Source: Nordella sp. HKS 07 (GTDB lineage: Bacteria; Pseudomonadota; Alphaproteobacteria; Rhizobiales; Aestuariivirgaceae). From it: 64,000 nucleotides of DNA. Below the pieces are notes generated by a model, which saw only the letters and a program-made list of their open reading frames with translations, was not told the DNA's origin and did no database searches. Below, piece by piece: positions 36,064 to 44,257 of the stretch (its first letter is position 1; each line of letters opens with the position of its first letter). The position numbers and the translations under genes are program-made. The DNA lies in assembly GCF_011046735.1 (NCBI RefSeq), contig NZ_CP049258.1, forward strand, positions 5,660,001 to 5,724,000. Reading direction: 5' to 3'.

Positions 36064-36884
36064 TCAGGTCACCCGTTTGGCGAGGCTCGCGGCAAGCGGC
36101 TCAAGGTCGGAGCGGGGTATCTTCCCGATTAGCATGAAGGCATGACCGGCCGTCGACCAATACGCAATGTTTTCGCCGCTGCGCTGCTCGAAGCGTATCG
36201 CTTGGTCGGCCCCGCCGTCGGCAATGATGCAGAACGCCACCGGTCCATCGTATGGCGATAAATAGGCGATTTGAGCGAGCGGCTTACCATCGAGGTTGAA
36301 TAGTTGAGAACGCTTGAGGCTGAGCTGGGGAAGCAGCACTTTTTCCAATGAGAGATCGAGCGCAAGCTTGACGCTGACTGCCTCTAGCTCACGCGCCCGC
36401 ATCGCCGCGTCGTCAGGAATGTTTGCAAGCGTGTCATCGGTGTAGAGGGTGAGGTATTCCGCGACGACCGCACGCCATCCATCGGATGTCTTTTCGGTGT
36501 TAGCCTGGATTTGCATCTCAGGAAGGAACCGCGGCAAGCCGACGCCGAGCGCCCCCCCGCAAGGAAAAGCACCAAGGCAGCGGCAATCCGTCCGAAGCGG
36601 TGATCGTGGAATCGCCCATACCAAACTATCCGCTTCGCTTTCGTCGCTAGGGCATTCTCGAGAATATCCGCAAGACGATCGGACGGCGCATCGTGCAGCA
36701 ACACGTCGAAGCATTCGCTGAAGGGCCGTCCCCCGCGAGCCAAATAGTCTAGTCGCGTCTTCAGGCTTGGTTCCGCGCCAAACCGCGCTTGAAGCTCGGT
36801 GCCTTCGGCCTCGGTGAGCTCGCCGTCGAGATAGGCGACAAGAATCGGGTCTGCCGAAGTCTCAATTACGGAACTTTCGCTCAT
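36064..36884 (-). pseudogene. Anti-sigma factor, interrupted in a G7 run
   Basis: The 5' part (from 36884) encodes ADPILVAYLDGELTEAEGTE, the zinc-less anti-sigma N-domain, up to a membrane segment (RIAAALVLFLAGG). The 3' part in another frame continues ALGVGLPRFLPEMQ and a periplasmic domain ending LEPLAASLAKRV. The join falls at seven consecutive G (36551-36557, C on the plus strand), so a single-base indel separates the two; with it repaired the protein would be about 273 aa. It overlaps the sigma gene by ATGA. It may be a real frameshift, phase variation or a sequencing error. Confidence 0.8.
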
Positions 36885-37414
36885 CTTTCCCTCTTCGTCT
36901 CGGCGCCTGACTGATCAGCTGCCAGCCAGGCGAGCTTCGCGCGGGCGCCGGCCAGCCTGCTCATTATTGTTCCAATCGGCACGGCAAGAATTTCTGCCGC
37001 CTCGCGATAGGTCAGCCCCTCGACGTAGACCAGGAACACGGTTTCACGTTGCGCCTCCGGTAGGGATTGAACCTCTCTTAACACCCGACGAGCCAAAATA
37101 TTCGTTTCGATCTCCTTGATCCCATCGAAGATAAGAGCAGATTCGGGGTCGACGAGGCCCTCCCCCCGGCGATAGCGCTCCGCCCGTCTTTCGTTCAGCC
37201 AGATCGAATGAAGGATGGAGAAAAGCCAACGATCGAGGCGCGTGCCGGGTTCAAATTGATGCGATTTTTCAAGCGCACGAACACAAGTCGCTTGGACGAG
37301 ATCCTCAGCAGCGGTGCGATTGCCAGAGAGGACGAGGCCGTACCGCCACAACCGATTGAGATAGGTGGCGATGCCTGTCATCACAGCGTTGTGAGCGCTC
37401 ATGGCCTGGGGCAA
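36881..37414 (-). CDS. ECF RNA polymerase sigma factor
   Basis: A 177-aa protein. Region 2 (LNRLWRYGLVLSGNRTAAED, LVQATCVRALEKSHQFEPGT, RLDRWLFSILHSIWLNERRA) and region 4 (LPEAQRETVFLVYVEGLTYR, EAAEILAVPIGTIMSRLAGA) are complete. ECF factors direct polymerase to stress promoters and are held at the membrane by the anti-sigma factor encoded next. Gene order, overlap and divergence from the secreted TPR gene suggest autoregulation. The start may be 12 bp later. Confidence 0.92.
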   Translation of the reverse strand: MPQAMSAHNAVMTGIATYLNRLWRYGLVLSGNRTAAEDLVQATCVRALEKSHQFEPGTRLDRWLFSILHSIWLNERRAERYRRGEGLVDPESALIFDGIKEIETNILARRVLREVQSLPEAQRETVFLVYVEGLTYREAAEILAVPIGTIMSRLAGARAKLAWLAADQSGAETKRER

Positions 37415-37498
37415 ATGAATAAGTGCTCAGGGCTTGGTGTTTACGTCTCGAGAGTGCTGACATGCCCCAAATCCAGCACATTGTATAGGAGCATTTTG

Positions 37499-38059
37499 AT
37501 GACACAAGAACGGACCTCTTTCTTCACCAAGGCAGCCTTCATGGCCGTCGCGCTTTCGGGCGCGGTCGCCGTGAGTCCCGTTTTCGCATTCAGTAGCGGT
37601 GGCAGCAGCAGTGGCGCAAGCGGCACGCCTGTCTGTAAGGCAGGCCAGGTGTACGATAAGAAAAAGCACGGTTGCGTACAGGCTGGGTCGAGCTTAATCG
37701 ACGATGGGACTCTCTACACGCAGGGCCGTGATCTCGCTCTCGCCGGCCGATATGAGGAGGCGCTCGCGGCGCTTCAGGCCGTTAGCAACCAGAACGATTC
37801 GATGGTGTTGACGATGATTGGGTATTCGAAACGCAAGCTAGGCAATTTCGATGAAGGGATGGCTCTCTATGCGAGGGCGCTTGCGATCGATCCCAACAAT
37901 GTCAATACACGCGAGTATCTCGGCGAAGCCTATGTGGAGAAGGGCAAGTTTGGTCTCGCTAAGGCCGAACTCGCTAAGATCGAGGCGCTCTGCGGCACTG
38001 AGTGCGAGCAATATCATGACCTTGCCGCTGCACTTGCAGGCGCGCCAAACGCAACCTAA
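37499..38059 (+). CDS. Secreted TPR protein
   Basis: A 186-aa protein. The ATG at 37499 follows AGGAGCATTTTG. A signal peptide ends near residue 30 (VAVSPVFA), then a Ser/Gly-rich linker, a short Cys pair (VCKAGQVYDKKKHGCV) and two or three TPR units (GRDLALAGRYEEALAALQAV, GNFDEGMALYARALAIDPNN, GKFGLAKAELAKIEALCG). It is divergent from the ECF sigma gene and is a likely member of its regulon. Confidence 0.85.
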   Translation: MTQERTSFFTKAAFMAVALSGAVAVSPVFAFSSGGSSSGASGTPVCKAGQVYDKKKHGCVQAGSSLIDDGTLYTQGRDLALAGRYEEALAALQAVSNQNDSMVLTMIGYSKRKLGNFDEGMALYARALAIDPNNVNTREYLGEAYVEKGKFGLAKAELAKIEALCGTECEQYHDLAAALAGAPNAT

Positions 38060-38462
38060 TATCGAAACAAGAACCACGGGGCGAGCTCTGTTTGACTCCG
38101 TGGTTCTAAATGATCACGACCTAATCGATCAGCGGCGTTTGCGTCCTCGATCCGGCGAATCGATCCAACACTGAGTGCCGTTGAATATCCAACAGTGCAT
38201 CGCGGCCGTTACTTCCAGCATGTTGGTCGGCAAAAATGTCACCACCGTTGCCTCGGGGGCGGATGAGATCCTGCGGCCATGGGCGGCTCGGGTACCCAGG
38301 TGTCCAATATAAATCTGTGGTAGAGCCGCTTTATTCAATCACATGGATACTGTTGTTCCACTTTCACCAATTGGCTGGGCCCGCCGACGCGGGTTAGGCC
38401 TGACACTTGCACACCAGTTGTCTTCAGCAGCAATCGCATCAGCACTCGCCCAGCTTTCTCTT
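38060..38462. other. Intergenic region between convergent genes
   Basis: About 400 bases; nothing supported was seen apart from short frames without family features. Confidence 0.4.
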
Positions 38463-39449
38463 TCAAGGACCTCGGAATTGTGGACCACTGGCCACCGGAG
38501 CGTAACTTGCTCCCCGCCCGCCAAGAAAAGACCTAACGGCTTCGGCAACAGTGTCAGGAAATTCTTCGTGCACGGCCAGCTTGCCGAACGGCAGTTCGAC
38601 ATACCGAACATTGGGCAAGTCCACGAGGGCCAACATCTCCGCTTTGGACCTCGTCGGTGTGGCGGCTCCGTAGACGACAAGTATGGGCTCTTTTATACCT
38701 CTCGCCGTATCCACGAAAGACGTGCGGCTCGCCATTAAGTCCAGCATACCAGTCACGAATCGGATCGAGGCGTGACGTGCACCTGGTGCGTTTACGACAT
38801 CCATCTTTTGAGCAAGCTGTTCACGTGTGAGCCAGTCAGGATCGGCATAGACATGACCTCGCGCCATCATCCGTATGACGGGAGGGCTGACGTTAAGCCG
38901 GTATAGCAGGTGGCCGAGGACGGGTATGTCGCTTGCCCGGGATATCCATTCTCCCACTTGCCCACGCCCACCCGTAACGGTGGGCAGAGGTCCGCGCCAC
39001 GTTGGCGCGATCAGGCAAAGGAGCCCTGTTGAGTTCGGAGAGCGGGCAGCCATCGCGAGGGCATAGCTTGCAGCATGCCCCGCAGCTATCGTGGCGAAGG
39101 GATGGACAACCACATGCGTAAGGACGTCCTGCAGAAAGGAAACATAGGCAGCGGGCTGCCAGGGGATGGGTGGCCGGGGCTCGTCGCCAAAGCCAGGCCA
39201 ATCAATAGCAACTGTAGCGAAGTCGGACGCGAGCCTTTCTTGGAGAGGGCGCATTTCTCGCCTGGTAGAGATTGAGCTTAAGGCAGGCAGCAGCAGGAGC
39301 GTGGCCCCCGCTCCGAGACGATCCAAGCCGACTTCAACCGCTTTGCCCTTCCAATTCCACGCGAAATGGTCCGATGTTACGCTGTCGATCATTTCCATCC
39401 CGGCCCCATGTTCAATCACCGCAGGGCACCTCAGCGTCAGCGAGTTCAT
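38463..39449 (-). CDS. Alpha/beta hydrolase fold protein with altered nucleophile elbow
   Basis: About 328 aa from the ATG at 39449. The alpha/beta fold is clear: ATLLLLPALSSISTRREMRP, VAIDWPGFGDEPRPP, EPILVVYGAATPTRSKAEML and VHEEFPDTVAEAVRSFL (possible catalytic His). The elbow, normally G-x-S-x-G, reads AAGHAASYAL, so the nucleophile Ser is Ala. It may be catalytically altered or a binding protein. It is the last gene of the EF-hand/cytochrome c operon that starts at 40745. Confidence 0.75.
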   Translation of the reverse strand: MNSLTLRCPAVIEHGAGMEMIDSVTSDHFAWNWKGKAVEVGLDRLGAGATLLLLPALSSISTRREMRPLQERLASDFATVAIDWPGFGDEPRPPIPWQPAAYVSFLQDVLTHVVVHPFATIAAGHAASYALAMAARSPNSTGLLCLIAPTWRGPLPTVTGGRGQVGEWISRASDIPVLGHLLYRLNVSPPVIRMMARGHVYADPDWLTREQLAQKMDVVNAPGARHASIRFVTGMLDLMASRTSFVDTARGIKEPILVVYGAATPTRSKAEMLALVDLPNVRYVELPFGKLAVHEEFPDTVAEAVRSFLGGRGASYAPVASGPQFRGP

Positions 39450-39539
39450 TGGCCTACCGGCACCAACTCCCACTGCCAGGCTATTTTGCCAATCTTTTCG
39501 CAGTCCGTGTACTACCTGGCGAAAAACCGGCGCTCGGCT

Positions 39540-39938
39540 TTAGTCGTTCTTCTTAAGGCTGAGGATGTATTGAATAACGTTTCGCATCTCCACATCTGTC
39601 ATGACAATATTTGGCATCGTTGGGTGCGATGTCTGAAACCATGCAGTGAGTGAAATAGCGGTCATTCCGGGAATGTTGGCAACATCGTCAAACCGCGGGG
39701 CCTTCGGCAGGGGTGATCGTAGCTGCGAATGACGCACCGCATGACACTCTGAACAGGACTTCAGGGCGTATTGCATTCCCTTCCTAGCATCACCGATTTG
39801 TTGACTCATCGCGGGAGCTGGCATCAAGGTGCTCAGCAGCAGACCAAGCCATCCGATCAAGACAGTCCTGGCCTTCAAGGCATTCATTGCCTTACTAAGA
39901 CGAGCAAGACCGAGACCGATTTGGAGAGCAAATTTCAT
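39540..39938 (-). CDS. c-type cytochrome, small
   Basis: A 132-aa protein with a long signal segment (TVLIGWLGLLLSTLMPAPAM) and one heme motif CSECH; the distal Met is probably in TSHPTMPNIVM. It ends VEMRNVIQYILSLKKND, the C-terminal helix of class I cytochromes. The paralog at 62879-63276 has the same layout, supporting the start at 39938. It follows the upstream cytochrome gene by 13 bp. Confidence 0.9.
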   Translation of the reverse strand: MKFALQIGLGLARLSKAMNALKARTVLIGWLGLLLSTLMPAPAMSQQIGDARKGMQYALKSCSECHAVRHSQLRSPLPKAPRFDDVANIPGMTAISLTAWFQTSHPTMPNIVMTDVEMRNVIQYILSLKKND

Positions 39939-39951
39939 AACGCTAACTTAG

Positions 39952-40413
39952 CTATTTTTCTTGGATCGTCTCGATATAGCTGACCAAGGCGTCGATTCGC
40001 GCCTGAATGACGAGCTCGCGCTCCTGGGCCCGCAGGCCGGGCGCTTCGGCTTCAGCATTGAACCAGTCGCCCCAAACGGGCATGTCGCGCGGACCGTGAA
40101 CCTTGACGGATTCACGCCCATCGATGATCGCTGCGATCCGTTCACGCGGGAAAGGTCCGCCGTTCTTGCGCGCAAGCTTGGTCAGGTCTGCCGGCTCGAG
40201 AGCCAAATACTCGGCTACGGGACCGTCTCCCACGCCACTTTCGCCGTGGCATGATGCGCAATAGGTTTCAAAGTCCTCTTCGCCTAGCGCGACGCTCAGC
40301 GGCGTTTTTGCGGTCGAACCTTCTCCGCTCCCCACTGACGTCGCACCTGTCAACGGCACCAGGACAAACGTGGCGGCCACAGCGCCCACTACGATCAGAA
40401 TTACATTACGCAT
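39952..40413 (-). CDS. c-type cytochrome
   Basis: A 153-aa protein: an N-terminal hydrophobic anchor or signal (VILIVVGAVAATFVLVPL), heme motif CASCHG with GESGVGDGPVAEYLALEP, distal Met in RDMPVWGDWF. It resembles the membrane-tethered cytochromes that carry electrons to terminal reductases or oxidases. Second gene of the operon under the box at 40806. Confidence 0.92.
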   Translation of the reverse strand: MRNVILIVVGAVAATFVLVPLTGATSVGSGEGSTAKTPLSVALGEEDFETYCASCHGESGVGDGPVAEYLALEPADLTKLARKNGGPFPRERIAAIIDGRESVKVHGPRDMPVWGDWFNAEAEAPGLRAQERELVIQARIDALVSYIETIQEK

Positions 40414-40505
40414 CTATCTGGCGACTCAAACTGGGCACCCGACAGGTAACCCGAGGAACGCTCTATCCATTTATATACACGATATTTTAACAGAAACCAC
40501 ACGAG

Positions 40506-40745
40506 TCAATGCGGCGGTCTCCACAGCATCGGATGACGAAAGCTTTGTGACAAAGCGCCGTCGCCATCCGTGTCCATCAAGATCATCATGAGATGCATAC
40601 CCTGTCTCTGTCCCATCATGCCCATGGCTCGGCCTATCATGCCTTGGCCCATCATGGCTTGGCCCGGCGGGCAATCATCGGCTCTGGCAATATTGCTTGC
40701 CAGAAGCATGGCAGAGGCTATCAGCGTCAAATATGGCGCTTTCAT
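40506..40745 (-). CDS. Short secreted Met-rich protein with EF-hand loop
   Basis: A 79-aa protein with signal peptide (YLTLIASAMLLASNIARA), a Met/Gly-rich stretch (GQAMMGQGMIGRAMGMMG) and one EF-hand loop DTDGDGALSQ at the C-terminus. Relatives known to me continue with a second EF-hand; here the frame ends soon after (SFRHPMLWRPPH), so a 3' truncation or frameshift is likely. It is the promoter-proximal gene of the cytochrome operon, 60 bp from the FNR-type box. Confidence 0.6.
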   Translation of the reverse strand: MKAPYLTLIASAMLLASNIARADDCPPGQAMMGQGMIGRAMGMMGQRQGMHLMMILMDTDGDGALSQSFRHPMLWRPPH

Positions 40746-40805
40746 ATTTGTAACCTTGGCTTGAGCGAAGTGGCCAAAAAATAAAGGGCCGGCGAGCGTC
40801 GCGCC

Positions 40806-40819
40806 TTGACCTTAGTCAA
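40806..40819. promoter_or_regulatory. FNR/FixK-type box between cytochrome operon and flavin module
   Basis: TTGACCTTAGTCAA, TTGAC-N4-GTCAA, 60 bp before the start of the minus-strand operon (40745) and 327 bp before the plus-strand FMN-binding gene. The first distance matches the other boxes; control of the plus operon is possible but less certain. Confidence 0.8.
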
Positions 40820-41146
40820 ACCGCCGGCAGCGCATGATACCGAGAATATCAATCCGGTGTTGGCCTGCGCGCCGACAATGGCCGAAGCAGAATACCTGCA
40901 ACGTTTGAGAAGTCGCGCAAGCTGCGGGCCTCGGTGCCGAATGGCGGGTAGCAGGACGGATTTTTGCAGGCCTTGCCCCAGGTCAAGCCGGGGATCGCTC
41001 GTATCGCTCTGGCTAAGGCAGGAGCCGGTAATCCTGTCCAAGTCAGGGCCGCCCTGACAGCCAATTGTCAGCTGGCTCATGAGATATTGTGCTGGAAACG
41101 GTCCGCGGCATGTCCCGGGACCCTCGACTTGGAAATCCAGCCTCAC

Positions 41147-41995
41147 ATGAAACAGATTGCCCTGTCGTTTTTCGTGATCGCGGCCTCCGGCGCTTACGTG
41201 TGGGATCAGGCGGGCAGGGGTCCCGCTGGCGACATGATCGATACGGCAGGTCCCGCCAGTGCCGCCGAGGACAATATGGTGCAGCCTCTAGGTCATGTGC
41301 CTGCTCCCGCTGCTGACGTTGTGGCGCCTGCCCTGGCCCCGCCCGGGATCGAACAGCAGAGCATGCTGACCGGGACACCGGCCACTCCACCGGCCACGTT
41401 TGGCAGCGAACCTATGGCCGCGATCGCCGCACCCGTGCCGGATCAGCCGGCCGCCGCAAAGCCTGAGGCTGCAGAAAGGACAATTATCGTCAAGCAGCCG
41501 CAAGTTTCCCAGGCACCCGCCGCCCCGACGGAATGGGCGCCCGCCCGGCTCCTCGCCGATGCCGCATCGCAGGAAGCGTCCGTCGCCATAAGGCCAGTTG
41601 CATACATCCCCATTCCGAAGCCGAGGCCGGCCCATCTTCAAGCATCCGCTCGTGTCATCAAGGCCGCCACGAAATCATCCGTCCATTCCGGCGCAAAGCC
41701 GGCCGCACACGCTTTTGCCGACGGCATTTACACCGGTCCGGTCACTGATGCCTATTATGGCCTCATCCAGATTCAGGCCTTCGTCCAGGGCGGCCGCCTC
41801 ATGGCGCTCAGCGTGTTGAGATACCCGTCGCACCGCGGAACTTCGATCAGAATCAACCGTCAGGCACTGCCCATGCTGCGAGACGAAGCGATCAGCGCGC
41901 AAAGCGCCAATGTAGACATCATTTCGGGTGCGACGCTGACCAGCAGGGCCTTCATCCAGTCGCTTGGCGGCGCATTGAAGGAAGCGTCGTCCTGA
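41147..41995 (+). CDS. FMN-binding domain protein (NqrC/RnfG-like), covalent flavin type
   Basis: A 282-aa protein. The ATG at 41147 gives a hydrophobic N-terminus (KQIALSFFVIAASGAYVW). A long Pro/Ala-rich linker spans 30-190. The C-terminal FMN-binding domain runs from about 195 (ADGIYTGPVTDAYYGLIQIQ) to DIISGATLTSRAF, in which Thr about 263 of the SGAT motif is the site where ApbE attaches FMN by a phosphoester bond. The adjacent apbE gene fits. It probably carries electrons at the periplasmic face. Confidence 0.9.
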   Translation: MKQIALSFFVIAASGAYVWDQAGRGPAGDMIDTAGPASAAEDNMVQPLGHVPAPAADVVAPALAPPGIEQQSMLTGTPATPPATFGSEPMAAIAAPVPDQPAAAKPEAAERTIIVKQPQVSQAPAAPTEWAPARLLADAASQEASVAIRPVAYIPIPKPRPAHLQASARVIKAATKSSVHSGAKPAAHAFADGIYTGPVTDAYYGLIQIQAFVQGGRLMALSVLRYPSHRGTSIRINRQALPMLRDEAISAQSANVDIISGATLTSRAFIQSLGGALKEASS

Positions 41996-41998
41996 TCC

Positions 41999-42739
41999 AT
42001 GCGCGAGACCCGGCTTCTGATGGGTATGCCCATCACCCTCGATATCCGCGGTGCCGGGGACGTGACGCTTGTCGATACCGTCTTCGAATATTTCCAGGGT
42101 GTCGACCGGCGGTTCAGCACTTACCGGAGCGACAGCGAGATTTCGGCCATCAACCGGGGCGATGTTTCACGCCAGGACTGGAGCGGTGAAATGAGGGAAG
42201 TGCTGGCGCTCGCCGAACGCACGAAGAACGAGACAGGCGGATATTTCGACATCCGCAAGCCCGATGGCTCGCTCGATCCGTCCGGTATCGTCAAGGGCTG
42301 GGCCATACGCAACGCCGCTGGAATCCTTAACCGGGCTTGTGTCGGCGACTTCTTCATCGACGCCGGCGGCGACATACAATCTTGCGGCAGGAATGCATCG
42401 GGCCTCGACTGGAGCGTCGGCATACGCAATCCTTTCAATGCCGCCGAGATCATCAAGATCGTCTATCCGCGTGGACGCGGCATTGCGACCTCCGGCACCT
42501 ATGTGCGCGGGCAGCACATCTACAATCCGCTGGGCATTGGCGACCCGATCACCGAGATCGTCAGCCTGACCGTTATCGGCGAGGATGTGTGCGAAGCCGA
42601 CCGTTTCGCCACTGCCGCCTTCGCCATGGGCCGGGATGGAATTCTCTTTCTCGAGCAGGCGACGGGCCTTGAGGGCTACATGGTCGACAGCAACGGCCGC
42701 GCCACGCAGACAAGCTACTTCGGAGCCTTTTGCCAATAA
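41999..42739 (+). CDS. apbE: ApbE, FAD:protein FMN transferase
   Basis: A 246-aa protein. Motifs: RRFSTYRSDSEISAINRGD, GGYFDIRKPDGSLDPSGIVK (Gly-Trp-Ala follows), DFFIDAGGDIQSCG with the Mg/FAD-binding GGD, and IATSGTYVRGQHIYNPLG (His for substrate). ApbE moves FMN from FAD to a Ser/Thr of target proteins, here surely the SGAT motif of the preceding gene. It is shorter than secreted ApbE and has no clear signal peptide. It overlaps the next gene by one base (TAATG). Confidence 0.95.
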   Translation: MRETRLLMGMPITLDIRGAGDVTLVDTVFEYFQGVDRRFSTYRSDSEISAINRGDVSRQDWSGEMREVLALAERTKNETGGYFDIRKPDGSLDPSGIVKGWAIRNAAGILNRACVGDFFIDAGGDIQSCGRNASGLDWSVGIRNPFNAAEIIKIVYPRGRGIATSGTYVRGQHIYNPLGIGDPITEIVSLTVIGEDVCEADRFATAAFAMGRDGILFLEQATGLEGYMVDSNGRATQTSYFGAFCQ

Positions 42740-44250
42740 TGATCAAGGCGATCGACCGGTTTCTCGACCATCAGACTATGTACCGGCTGGTCCTCTACTT
42801 TCTGGTCGCCCTGCTGGGCTCGGCCCTGGTGCTCGGCTTATTCAGACTTTTGCCGCAGGATCCGGTCGCGCTCGCCTTGACGACGGTCGTCATGCTGATC
42901 GCGTGCTGGATCACCAACCGGCTTTTTGCCGTTGTCTTCCAGGTTCCGGCCAACAGCGAGTCCGTCTACATCACGGCCCTTATCCTGGCGCTCATCCTTG
43001 ATCCGGTGGCCGCCATCGACCTCAAGCGGATCGGCGCGGTGATGCTCGCCTGCGTCTGGGCGATTTCATCCAAGTTCATCCTTGCCATCAGCAGGAAGCA
43101 CCTGTTCAACCCCGCGGCGCTGGGTGTAGCGCTGACCGCGGCGCTTCTGAACCAGCCTGCCACATGGTGGGTCGGAGGCAATCTGCCATTGCTTCCTGTC
43201 GTGCTCGTCGGCGGCCTCCTCATCGTGCGCAAGCTGCGCCGGCTCGATCTCGTCGCCACTTTCGTCGCTGTCGCGCTTGCGACGATCCTTGCAACCGCCG
43301 AGCCATCTCAATGTCTCACTGCGCTGAAGGAGACGCTCACCTCGTCGCCGCTGCTGTTCTTTGCATTCGTCATGCTGACCGAGCCGCTGACGTCACCGAC
43401 GAGGCGGTGGCCGCGCATCGCCTTCGCCGCCATTGTCGGCTTCCTATTTGCACCCAGCGTCCATATCGGCTCGTTCTACTTCACGCCGGAGCTGGCGCTC
43501 TTGTCGGGAAACCTTTTTGCCTATGCGGTCAGCCCCAAGGGACGTCTCGTACTGACGCTGGAGCGCATCGAGCAATCTTCCGTCAACAGCTACGATTTTA
43601 TCTTCAGGTCGCCTCGAAGCCTCGCCTTCCAGGCCGGCCAGTACCTCGAATGGACGCTAGGTCTCGACCGCCCGGACGTTCGTGGCAACCGCCGCTACTT
43701 CACGATCGCATCGGCGCCAACGGAGGATCGGGTTCGGCTTGGGGTCAAGTTCTATGCGCGGGCGAGCGCGTTCAAGCAGGCGCTCGGCATGATGACGCCA
43801 GGCAGCACGATCCACGCTTCGCAACTCGCCGGCGACTTCACCCTGCCGTCCGATTCCGAAACCAAGATCGCCTTCCTGGCGGGCGGCATCGGCATCACGC
43901 CATTCCGCTCCATGCTTCAGTTTCTCATCGACAGTCGTGAAAGTCGCCCGATCGTCCTCCTCTATGGAGTCGAGACCCAGCATGAAGCCGCTTATCTCGA
44001 TGTGCTTGCCGCGGCCAGGCGGGAGCTGGGCATAAGGACGGTGCTTGCCGTGGCTCGGGGCGCGGTGCAAGGCCAGTACCCTGGCTATATCGACGCGCGT
44101 CTGGTCCGCCTGGCCATTCCCGATTATCTGGAGCGGACCTTCTACATTTCCGGCCCGCAGGCCATGGTCAAGGCGCTGCGCAAAAAACTCCTGGCCATGG
44201 GTGTTCGCCGCTCCAAGATAAGGGTCGACTATTTCCCGGGCTTTGCCTGA
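42739..44250 (+). CDS. NqrB/RnfD-like membrane domain fused to ferredoxin-NADP reductase-type domain
   Basis: A 503-aa protein. Residues 1-255 hold about eight hydrophobic segments with features of NqrB/RnfD (SKFILAISRKHLFNPAALGV, FAFVMLTEPLTSPTRRWPRI). Residues 270-503 are a flavoprotein reductase: FAD motif RRYFTIASAP, NAD(P) motif LAGGIGITPFRSML, YISGPQAMVKALRKKLLAMG. There is no C-terminal 2Fe-2S domain as in NqrF. It could take electrons from NAD(P)H to its membrane part and on to the FMN protein. Confidence 0.9.
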   Translation: MIKAIDRFLDHQTMYRLVLYFLVALLGSALVLGLFRLLPQDPVALALTTVVMLIACWITNRLFAVVFQVPANSESVYITALILALILDPVAAIDLKRIGAVMLACVWAISSKFILAISRKHLFNPAALGVALTAALLNQPATWWVGGNLPLLPVVLVGGLLIVRKLRRLDLVATFVAVALATILATAEPSQCLTALKETLTSSPLLFFAFVMLTEPLTSPTRRWPRIAFAAIVGFLFAPSVHIGSFYFTPELALLSGNLFAYAVSPKGRLVLTLERIEQSSVNSYDFIFRSPRSLAFQAGQYLEWTLGLDRPDVRGNRRYFTIASAPTEDRVRLGVKFYARASAFKQALGMMTPGSTIHASQLAGDFTLPSDSETKIAFLAGGIGITPFRSMLQFLIDSRESRPIVLLYGVETQHEAAYLDVLAAARRELGIRTVLAVARGAVQGQYPGYIDARLVRLAIPDYLERTFYISGPQAMVKALRKKLLAMGVRRSKIRVDYFPGFA

Positions 44251-44257
44251 GAGCTGG

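Noticed and set aside
43164-43940. 258-aa frame inside the NqrB-FNR fusion
   Set aside because: A frame-shifted shadow (Arg/Pro/His-rich) of a gene with intact FAD and NAD motifs.
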